Source: Flavobacteriales bacterium
GTDB lineage: Bacteria > Bacteroidota > Bacteroidia > Flavobacteriales > Schleiferiaceae
Direction of reading: 5' to 3'
NCBI GenBank assembly: GCA_947464785.1
Contig: CANHXZ010000003.1
Span: 1-45,705 of the forward strand
Length of the DNA stretch: 45,705 bases
The notes beneath the pieces were generated by a model. It searched no databases. It saw nothing but the letters and a program-made list of their open reading frames with translations, and had not been told where the DNA came from. Position 1 is the stretch's first letter. Every line of letters begins with the position of its first letter. The translations under genes were made by a program, and so were the position numbers. This document shows positions 33,117-40,800 of the stretch, in pieces.

Positions 33117-34364
33117 ATGACGTTCCGATTTGTCGCCTTGTTTGGGTTCTGTTTTCTGCTGATGAGCGCCCCCGCGGGTGCACAGTCGGTAACGGTTTAC
33201 ACCCCACGGGTTGAGCCGCCCATCGATTTTTCCTATGCCACCCCAAAGCAGTGGAATAGGGCGATGTATGCAGATTACTTTTGGAATAAGCGCGATCAGT
33301 GGTTCCAGTATCTGGGGAAGTCCAAATGGATCTACGTGCGTATGCCGAAAAGGCAGCAAGTGTTGGCCGACAGCGCAGAAAGTTTGCGGGGCCCGTACAC
33401 CGAGTCTGTGGGTTGCAGCTGGTACTGCAGCGGTGGGCCGGATTCGGTTTATACATCAGCCGCAGGGGTTGGGGCCAATCGATCGAAATCGACCCGTGCG
33501 GCCGTGCATGCCCACGATTTTTCGCTGCTGCAGTCTTGGCAGGCCCAGGCGGCAAGCGGGCAGTTGTTCGCTCCGGACGAAGAATTGGTCTTTAGCTTTC
33601 GAGCGAAATCTCCGCGCGTCGATGAAATCAAAATTTGGAACGGCAACCACCGCACCTCAGAACTTTGGCAGGCCAGCACGCGAGTGAAAACGTTAGAACT
33701 GAGCTACGACGGCACCCCCGTAGCGGTGTTGGCCCTGGAAGACGTGCGCGGCAGGCAGTCTTTCAAACTGGGACCGTTTCCCGCCGAAATCAGCCCCCAA
33801 ACGTTTCGACTGTCCGTCAAAATCACCTCCGTTTATCCGGGCGCGGCGGGCACCCCCGCGGAATTTGCGGAAATCAACTTCGACGGGTTGGACGTCCATT
33901 GTTTTGGCCCGGAAACGCCGATTGCCCTGGCCAACGGCACCTCCAAACGAATCGACCGCATCGTTCCCGGTGACACGGTGCAAACGTTTAACTTCCGCAC
34001 GGGACAACTGGAACCCGCGCGGGTCAGCCGCTTGGTTGCTGCGGTCCACGCCCACCTCCTGCGCCTGCACTTTGAAGACCGCACGGTGGTGGCCACGGAC
34101 GACCACCCTTTTTGGACGGAATCCGGCGCGTGGGCATCGTACAATCCACTCAAATCCAATACCTTATACGTTCAAGGAACTCCCGTTCGCGCCCTCACCC
34201 CGGGAGACCGAATCTTCCTTCCGGAGGAGAATCGCTACGTGGAATGGTGCGGCGCGGAGCAGCTAAACGGTGCCCAAACCACCTATACGTTGGAGTTGGA
34301 GAACGGTCAGTCGTTCCTGGCCAACGGCCTGCTGGTGCAGACGGAGGCGGTTCTTCAGCCGTAA
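33117..34364 (+). CDS. exported protein with discoidin-like domain and C-terminal Hint (Hedgehog/intein) domain
   Basis: This 415-residue protein has a signal peptide (1-22, ending AGA-Q), a region at about 25-95 with Trp-rich segments, and a beta-sandwich at about 96-260 resembling NADase-type glycan-binding/discoidin-like domains (VGCSWYCSGGPDSVYTSA, HDFSLLQSW, EIKIWNGNHRTSELWQASTRVKTLELSYDG). At its end, IxFDGLDVH runs straight into a Hint domain (262-410): block A CFGPETPIALANG with Cys262, block B TDDHPFW (Thr327-His330) and block F TYTLELENGQSFLANGLLV. The protein stops five residues after block F and has no terminal His-Asn, so there is no C-extein; this layout is like Hedgehog. Self-cleavage before Cys262 is predicted, not shown. 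It has no T9SS domain. Confidence 0.75.
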   Translation: MTFRFVALFGFCFLLMSAPAGAQSVTVYTPRVEPPIDFSYATPKQWNRAMYADYFWNKRDQWFQYLGKSKWIYVRMPKRQQVLADSAESLRGPYTESVGCSWYCSGGPDSVYTSAAGVGANRSKSTRAAVHAHDFSLLQSWQAQAASGQLFAPDEELVFSFRAKSPRVDEIKIWNGNHRTSELWQASTRVKTLELSYDGTPVAVLALEDVRGRQSFKLGPFPAEISPQTFRLSVKITSVYPGAAGTPAEFAEINFDGLDVHCFGPETPIALANGTSKRIDRIVPGDTVQTFNFRTGQLEPARVSRLVAAVHAHLLRLHFEDRTVVATDDHPFWTESGAWASYNPLKSNTLYVQGTPVRALTPGDRIFLPEENRYVEWCGAEQLNGAQTTYTLELENGQSFLANGLLVQTEAVLQP

Positions 34365-34407
34365 GGAGTAAACGCCTCCTTCGCACAAGCGTTGCCCTCG
34401 TGGGGAT

Positions 34408-35706
34408 TCAGCGCAGGTAGCTACTCAGAAGTGTCTTTTCAATGCCGTCCCGCAACGCAGGATCAACCTTGTATTGATCTGCATAAGTGCGCCATCGGCC
34501 AACCACTTGATCGACGGTGTCGACGATTTCACGGGCTCCTTTGATGTTCATTTTTCGCGCAACTTCCAGGAAGTCCGCGTGTTCTATCCGATCCCTTTTT
34601 CCATTGATGCTTAAGCAATGCTTGCTTACCCACGTACTGGACGGGCGGTAAGCATGGCAAACGTCGTAGGCTGGCGACAGGGACCACGCACCGCTTGGGC
34701 TCATGGTGAAGCCAAAATTCTTGGTGTGGTCGTCGCAATTGCGCGCCAGAACATTGAAAACCATTCTTTTAAATAGTTGCACCGCTTGCGGGTAGGGCAA
34801 TACCAAGAGTCTCATGGTTTCAAACAAATCTTCGTAGGAGTAAACCCCCACGTCCTTGAAGTCGTAATGACGCAGAGCGCAAAAAGACTGGGTGTGTATT
34901 TTGCCCTTTCCCCCCACGCGGTCAAATCTTTTCGTCATGAAATGCGCGCGTCCATTTTCTTCCAGCAGCGAACTCTCCATCATCTCAATCCCAGCATCCA
35001 GCGCCATTTGGTAGTAGGCCATTTCAACCCGACCGTACCCGTTGGAGACCCCAAACTGCTCGTCCTGAACGCCGTCGAATTTAATCAAGTAGTGTTTAAA
35101 TCCGTTAGGAGCATCGGCTTGTCCGCTGCGAATCTCCTGGGTTTCTGGGTTGTAGGCAATGATGCCCTTGGCCCGCGCGCCGCCTGCGGAAGTTCCAATT
35201 TTGAAGAGCGCGAGAAGTGCTTTTTCTTGGTCCGGTTCCAGCGGGGTTGTAAATGCTTGTCTTCCGGCCAGAATTCTGGACGACGCGTCAATCAAATCCT
35301 CCAGTTCCAACTTTACGGCCGTACCCCGTTCGGCGGGAACGGCAGGCTCAAACGTGAGGGCGCCCATGCCGCGTTCGCCAATGAAACACAAGGTTTCTAT
35401 GGGATTGAGGCTGTTGGCCGGTCGGTTGTTCTTGACCAGCCATTGATTGATGACCGCATTGCCGTATTGATCTGGAAGGACGTCCGCGAGCATTCCGGGC
35501 AGCCCTTTGAAGGTAGTGTTGTTGCGGAGTTCCGGGAATCGGTACGTTCTGGACGCATCGGGTAGGGTGATGGGGGATAGGTTCAGCCCCGTGGAGGCAA
35601 ATTCAGGATCGTACTCAAAAGTGGCTGTTCCGTCCTCTTCGTTCCAAGCAACGGCACCTACTCGTTGCCCCCAGATTTTAACAAAAGCCGCGCGGATCAT
35701 CACCAT
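34408..35706 (-). CDS. hipA: HipA family serine/threonine kinase toxin
   Basis: HipA kinases phosphorylate a translation factor (GltX in E. coli HipA) and cause growth arrest and persistence. The 432-residue protein is full length (E. coli 440). Features are the N-terminal couple_hipA-like domain (VGAVAWNEEDGTATFEYD), the glycine-rich loop (GTSAGGARAK, 171-180), the catalytic loop ARNCDDHTKNFGF with Asn323 and Asp326, and the metal-binding Asp348 in SPAYDVC. All key kinase residues are present, so it is probably active. The start is ATG 35706, overlapping hipB by 7 bases; ATG 35700 is an alternative with a TGATG overlap. It is convergent with the Hint-domain gene, 43 nt apart. Confidence 0.92.
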   Translation of the reverse strand: MVMIRAAFVKIWGQRVGAVAWNEEDGTATFEYDPEFASTGLNLSPITLPDASRTYRFPELRNNTTFKGLPGMLADVLPDQYGNAVINQWLVKNNRPANSLNPIETLCFIGERGMGALTFEPAVPAERGTAVKLELEDLIDASSRILAGRQAFTTPLEPDQEKALLALFKIGTSAGGARAKGIIAYNPETQEIRSGQADAPNGFKHYLIKFDGVQDEQFGVSNGYGRVEMAYYQMALDAGIEMMESSLLEENGRAHFMTKRFDRVGGKGKIHTQSFCALRHYDFKDVGVYSYEDLFETMRLLVLPYPQAVQLFKRMVFNVLARNCDDHTKNFGFTMSPSGAWSLSPAYDVCHAYRPSSTWVSKHCLSINGKRDRIEHADFLEVARKMNIKGAREIVDTVDQVVGRWRTYADQYKVDPALRDGIEKTLLSSYLR

Positions 35707-36050
35707 TCTGATTTTTGAACGGAATCCGTGGATTGGGAGCCCCGGGCCCGACGCCTTTCGTTCTGTTCCAATTGGGCCAATTGCAGGGGACTTAGTTCCT
35801 GCACCACTTTGAGGTTTTTGAAAACGTGCAATTCGTCCAAGGTCCGCAGGACTTGAATCAACGTGACCAGGGTGCTTCGCTTCCCCAACTCCAGATCACG
35901 AACGGTAGTTCGGTGCACCCCCGCGTGCTCCCCCAATTGCGCCTGGGTCCAGTCTTTTTCCAGCCGAGCAGATCGTACAAACGTTCCGATGGCCTTAATG
36001 ATGGAATCGTCGGTCATTCGGTTCAATTCCAAGGCGGAAAATTCCTTCAT
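35700..36050 (-). CDS. hipB: HipB-like antitoxin/transcriptional repressor
   Basis: This 116-residue helix-turn-helix protein has an XRE-type HTH at about residues 20-70 (RSARLEKDWTQAQLGEHAGVHRTTVRDLELGKR, STLVTLIQVLRTL). The C-terminus is longer than in E. coli HipB and ends NERRRARGSQSTDSVQKSEW; the last residues EW are the same as in E. coli HipB (LEW), where the C-terminal tail is mobile and mediates degradation. HipB neutralises HipA and represses the operon. The frame upstream starts at TTG 36059, but ATG 36050 is the better start. Three operator-like repeats lie directly upstream. Confidence 0.88.
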   Translation of the reverse strand: MKEFSALELNRMTDDSIIKAIGTFVRSARLEKDWTQAQLGEHAGVHRTTVRDLELGKRSTLVTLIQVLRTLDELHVFKNLKVVQELSPLQLAQLEQNERRRARGSQSTDSVQKSEW

Positions 36051-36073
36051 AAAACCCAAAATTGCTGGTTAAT

Positions 36074-36089
36074 GATGTAAATATACATC
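36074..36089. promoter_or_regulatory. hipBA operator 1 (GATG-N8-CATC)
   Basis: GATGTAAATATACATC. The arms extend to a perfect 7-bp inverted repeat TGATGTA/TACATCA (36073-36090). It overlaps a weak minus-strand -7-like box (TATATTTA) 23 nt before the hipB ATG, as expected for a repressor site. Confidence 0.7.
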
Positions 36090-36128
36090 AAAACTCTTTA
36101 TTATGTGGTTCGCAATTGGGATCTATTT

Positions 36129-36144
36129 GATGCGAAAAAACATC
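36129..36144. promoter_or_regulatory. hipBA operator 2 (GATG-N8-CATC)
   Basis: GATGCGAAAAAACATC, flanked by T and A (TGATG/CATCA). Its centre is 55 bp from that of operator 1. Confidence 0.7.
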
Positions 36145-36169
36145 ATAACAAATAAAACAAACGTTTAAT

Positions 36170-36185
36170 GATGCATAAAAACATC
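36170..36185. promoter_or_regulatory. hipBA operator 3 (GATG-N8-CATC)
   Basis: GATGCATAAAAACATC. The arms extend to AATGATG/CATCATT (36167-36188). Its centre is 41 bp from that of operator 2. Confidence 0.7.
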
Positions 36186-36343
36186 ATTGATTCCGTCTGG
36201 AACGAATACTACCAACGTCTCCAGGGTGTTATAGCCCAGAAAAGCCCAGTTCTTGAGCTATAAACAAACCCGTTATAGCCCAAAAGACTCCCAGCAGGCA
36301 GCCAAAACCAGCGCGCTCCGGCCAACGAGTACCCGCCAGTGCC
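36186..36343. other. intergenic region between hipBA operators and T9SS gene
   Basis: About 155 non-coding bases. GTTATAGCCCA occurs twice in direct orientation (36228-36238 and 36272-36282), with an inverted GCTATAA (36257-36263) between them. No gene or clear terminator is seen. Confidence 0.5.
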
Positions 36344-37597
36344 TCAATCCATTTTGCTCACGCGCTCCACGCGCACGGTCTCGCCCAGCTGAATTTTAGC
36401 CCAGTACAGGCCCGCGGGAAGATGCGTGGCGTCCAAGCGAACCGGGCCTTCGCCTTCGGCCGTGGCGCACGGCTTTCCGTTCAAATCCAGCAGGTCCACG
36501 CGCATGGGGACGCCCGCAGGAGCGTCAAAGGTCCAGCTTGAGGCCGTGGGGTTGGGGTAAATCCGGTTGTTGGCGAGAGCGGCAGGTTCATCAGCGGACA
36601 ACGGGACGTTGGCGTACTTGACGTCGTCGAAGAAGAAGGTGGACTGTGCGGAGCCGTTGCCCACGTTGGTGCTACCGGCGGCAAAGTCAAACAGGAAGGC
36701 CAGGGTGGGCATGTCGCTCAAGGACCCCGCAAAGTCAAACGTCAGGGTTTCCCAGGCGCTGCTTTTGGTGGTTTGCACCGTGCGCTCCACGCCCCAAAAG
36801 GGCTTTTCCGTTTTCAGGGTGACCGAGGTGCCCACGGGCGCCGAGGTCCAGACCTTCAGGGTGATTTCCGAATGCGTGGCCAGGTCCATGGGGTTGCTGA
36901 ACGTGATTTTGCTGCCGCCGTACGGGGCGCCGCGGTAGCGAACCAGCTTGGCCACGGTGGCGCTGGTGTTGTCCGAATTCTGGTGGGGGTTGGGCACTAC
37001 CGCGAGTTGGGCACTCTCAAAGCTGAAGAAATGATCCGTCGTGGCGTTTGATTCAAAGGTGAGGGGCAATGCGGCCAGGGGCGCAGCGATGGTGCCCGCC
37101 GCTTGCTGGAGGTTGTCGATGTAAAAGGTGTTGCCGCCGCCGTTGGTGAAGGGCTGAGGCATGATGACGAGGTCCGCGCTGCCGGTGCAGGCGGGGATGC
37201 CAAAGTCAAACAGCAGGGTGTGCCACGCGCCGGAAGCGGTGGTGACGGCGTCCACTTCGCCCGTGTACGGGGCCTCCAACTTGATCTTGATGACGGTGCC
37301 CACCGGTTCGGTGGTGAAGACATCCATGGAGAGCACGCTGGTGCTGGCCTGCGCAAAGTTCAGCGACGTTACGCCCACAATCTTGCCGCCGGCCCACTGG
37401 TCTGCCGCATTCACCTTCACGATTTTGGCCGCATTGGCGCTGGGGTTGCCCACCGCACTGGGGTTGGGCACGATGGTAAATGAGGCGCCGTCGTAGCCTT
37501 GCATTCCGGGCGTGGCGGATTCAAAGGTGAAGGGCAGGGTTTGCGCGGTTGCCGCAACGGCGGCCAGGGCCAACAAGGAAGTCAGGATTTTGTGCAT
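36344..37597 (-). CDS. T9SS-secreted protein with two beta-sandwich (CBM-like) domains
   Basis: This 417-residue exported protein has a signal peptide (1-18, ATAQ). Two homologous beta-sandwich domains follow, about 20-175 and 178-345. Both begin LPFTFES/LPLTFES, contain VVPNP or IVPNP followed by AxVxKLVRY/AAKIVKVN and a WAGGKI/YGGSKI segment, and end with FDFAG/FDFGIP and FYIDNL/FFFDDV. These resemble secreted carbohydrate-binding modules, but no ligand can be assigned. The C-terminal 75 residues (NNRIYPNPTASSWTFDAPAG to LPAGLYWAKI) are a T9SS type A sorting domain. It lies downstream of the large T9SS protein gene on the same strand, separated by a terminator. Confidence 0.8.
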   Translation of the reverse strand: MHKILTSLLALAAVAATAQTLPFTFESATPGMQGYDGASFTIVPNPSAVGNPSANAAKIVKVNAADQWAGGKIVGVTSLNFAQASTSVLSMDVFTTEPVGTVIKIKLEAPYTGEVDAVTTASGAWHTLLFDFGIPACTGSADLVIMPQPFTNGGGNTFYIDNLQQAAGTIAAPLAALPLTFESNATTDHFFSFESAQLAVVPNPHQNSDNTSATVAKLVRYRGAPYGGSKITFSNPMDLATHSEITLKVWTSAPVGTSVTLKTEKPFWGVERTVQTTKSSAWETLTFDFAGSLSDMPTLAFLFDFAAGSTNVGNGSAQSTFFFDDVKYANVPLSADEPAALANNRIYPNPTASSWTFDAPAGVPMRVDLLDLNGKPCATAEGEGPVRLDATHLPAGLYWAKIQLGETVRVERVSKMD

Positions 37598-37815
37598 TCG
37601 GTGGGGTTTGGCGAATGCATCGGAAAGAGGGCATACCGCGGGGTTGGAAAGATTTGGGAAATGCGTTTAAGCGAAGTTCAAGGTACGCGCTGAACGGCAA
37701 TAAATAGAATACCAGACCGACTCCCGATTAAACCGCAAATTTCACCACCTCGTTCAATGAGGGCATGAAAACGGGTCGCTCGTTGATCCGTGCGGCAACT
37801 TGCCCAACCGGCTGG
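37598..37815. other. intergenic region upstream of the beta-sandwich T9SS gene
   Basis: About 220 bases without a gene. The only promoter-like signal is a minus-strand TACCTTGA (37678-37685), which would give a leader of about 80 nt. Confidence 0.4.
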
Positions 37816-37823
37816 AATAAAAA

Positions 37824-37849
37824 AAGCCGCCTCCAAAAGGAGGCGGCTT
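37824..37849 (-). terminator. intrinsic terminator of the large T9SS gene
   Basis: An 11-bp stem (AAGCCGCCTCC/GGAGGCGGCTT) with an AAAA loop (plus strand). The T-run is on the minus strand, 23 nt after the stop of the large T9SS protein gene. Confidence 0.85.
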
Positions 37850-37872
37850 GGTCACTCCCTAAGGAGTTCGTC

Positions 37873-40800
37873 TTAGTTCATCACCGTAACGCGGGCTACG
37901 ATGGTGCTTCCATCTTCAAAGATGGCCGTCACAAAGTACAGTCCGTTGGCGAATTGAGTAGCGTCCAGCTGTGTTCCGCTGATGCGGGCTACAACCTCTC
38001 CTACGTTGTTGGTCAAGATCACCGCAGCGAGGTCGGTACGCGAAGTCACAACGTTGATGACAGAGTTCGTTGGGTTCGGGAACACACGAATGCTGTTCAT
38101 CGAAGATTCGTCGATGCTTACACATGCTTCAACAATGACCGTAGTGGTGGCGCTGTTGGCGCAGCCGTTGGCATCGGTGTAGCTGTAGGTGATGGTGTGC
38201 GATCCAACACCTGCGGTAGCTGGGTCAAAGCTTGCTCCGGTAACGCCGTTACCCGAGTAGGTTCCACCTGCAGGAGCGGCTACAAGAGCAATTGGGCTGT
38301 AGTTAACACACGTGGTATCGTTGAGCGCAATAACCGTTACTGAAGGCAGGTTATTGACTACAATAGACTTGCTTACCGCAGCACTCGTACAACCATTAAC
38401 CGAAATGGTTACCGTGTACAGACCTGCATTGGCAGTTGTTGCGTTAGCAATGGTTACCGTAGCACCTGCGCCCGTGAAGTTCGGGCCAGTCCAAGAGTAA
38501 GAGGCACCTACGGCAAGCGTTGAGGCCGTCAACTGGATGGTCTCTCCTGCACAAAGTACGGAATCCGCAACGGTTGCAGTTACTGCTGGAATGGCATAAA
38601 CGGTCACCGTTTTGTTCTTAGAACTGCTGACACAACCGTTTGATGTTACCGTTACCGAGTATACTCCTGAGTTACTAACGGTGGTATTTGCAATGCTCAC
38701 AATAGGACCGTTGCTCGTAAATCCGTTGGGTCCGCTCCAAGTGAATGTTGCGTTCGGTGCGCTCGAAGCAGCGGTGAGTTGAATGGTTTCTCCAGCACAA
38801 AGTACAGAGTCAACAACCGTAACGCTCGGAGCTGAAGGAGCTGAGAAGTTCGCAATGGAGTACGGTCCGAAGCTTGCAGAACATCCTGCCGCGTTGGTTA
38901 CGCTGACGTTGTAAACACCGGCAGGCACGTTTGAAAGGTTAGCCGAAGTTCCAACTGAAGTGTTGGAGCTGTTCGTCCAGTTGTAGGTGAGGCCAGTTCC
39001 GGAGAACGTAGCACCGCTAATAGAACCGTTAGAGAGTCCACAACCTGCATTCGCCACCGTGGGGTTCGTAGTAAGGGTAGGAGGTGTAGATGGATTCGTA
39101 ACCGTGTACGGTCCGAAAGTAGCAACACAACCATTGGCGTTCGTAGCTGTAAGGGTGTATGCACCTGCTGGCAAGTTTGTCAAGGTTGCAGTAGAACCAA
39201 TTGAAGCGCCTGAAGCAGTGGTCCAGTTGTAGGACAGGCCGGTACCCGTTACGACTACGTTTGAAATAGATCCGTTCGACAGTCCACAGCTGGCGTTGGT
39301 CACCGAAGGAGTTCCCGTAAGTGAAGGAAGTGCAACAACCGTTACCAAGAAGTTGGCGGTATCCGCACAGCCTGAAGCGTTGGCACCGATTACCGTGTAC
39401 GTGGTAGTTGCCGTTGGAGAAACGGTAACCGCATTGGTTGTTGCTGCGTTGTTCCACGTGTAGGTAGCACCGCCATTCGCAGTGAGGGTAACGTTTTGAC
39501 CTGCGCAAATCGTCGCCGTTCCCGTGATAGCAACCGTCGGACGAGTAGTTACTGCTACCGATGAAGTGGTGCTGTTGGAGCAGCCTAGAGCATCGGTGAT
39601 GGTAACCGTGTAGTTTCCAGCGGCAGAAACCGTAATGGATTGAGACGTGGCACCATTGCTCCACAAGTAAGTAAACCCAGCTGGAGCTGAAAGCGTGGTT
39701 GATGAACCTTGGCACACCGTCAGTGAACCGGTCACCGAAGGAGCAGAAAGTCCGCACGCAATGTTGTTTACAAAAGGAGTGGCAGCAAACGATGCGCCTG
39801 TGAGCGCAATGGAGCTAGCGCCTGGGCGGTAATCGGGAGCCGTGTAGTTGTACGGTGTAGTCAAAATGTTCGCTGAGCTGGTCAACGAGTCATTTGCGTT
39901 GGCGCCAAAGAACGCCTTAATGTTGAAGGTAGCGCTGGTTTTGAAGAAACCTTGGTTTGGACGGTATCCCGCAAGAATGTTGTTCTTGAACTGTAGGTTT
40001 CCAGAGGTAGCTTGTCCCTCTGTGGTAGCACCGTCGATGAACAGACCCTTTCTGAAATCCATGAAGATTGAGTTGTGAATCTTCATTTCGCTGTTGCGAC
40101 GCAGGCGCAATGCACGTTCGTGCTTGGGGTCAATGGTTGCGGTGACATTTCCACGGAGCGGTCCTACCGCAGTCACGTTCGAGAACGTAGCAGCAGTCTT
40201 GGGGGTGCTTGCAGATCCACTTCCGTCGTTGTCGCACTCAAAACCTTCTGAAGTAGAACCGGATGACTGGTCAGCAATGGCCGGATCGCGCACAATCAGG
40301 GCGAACTGGATTTGCCCGCGGAAACCGAAGTCGCAGTCCATATCGTCGTCCAAACCACGGTAAGCAACGAGGTGCTTCGCGTTGACGGTACCGCCGAACC
40401 ACTCAAAAGAGTCGTCGTTGGTGTAAGAAGTTTGAACGTAGTCAATTACCGTGCTGCGACCAACAGAACCCATGGTGAGACCATTGATTTCCTTGTCGAT
40501 TTGGTAAGCGTAACCACCGAACTCAATGCGTACGTACTTCAGCACGCCGCTGTTGTCGTTGTCGTTGGGAGTAGCTCCGCCGCCGTATTCAGAATCAGCA
40601 GAGACGGGAAGGCCTTCGATGTTGCCAATGCCCGCGGGGGTTCCAGCAGTTGCATTCGCTGGCAAGTTGTTGGCAGCTTTACCTAAAACAATAATGCCAC
40701 CCCAATCACCAATGGCACGATTGCCTACGCCACCGCTTGAAGTAAATACAATGGGCGCATTTTTGGTGCCGTTCGCAACAATTTTTGACCCTTTGGTAAT

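Noticed and set aside
33897-34350. Hint region as a splicing intein
   Set aside because: There is no His-Asn at the end and no C-extein. The protein stops five residues after the last Hint strand.
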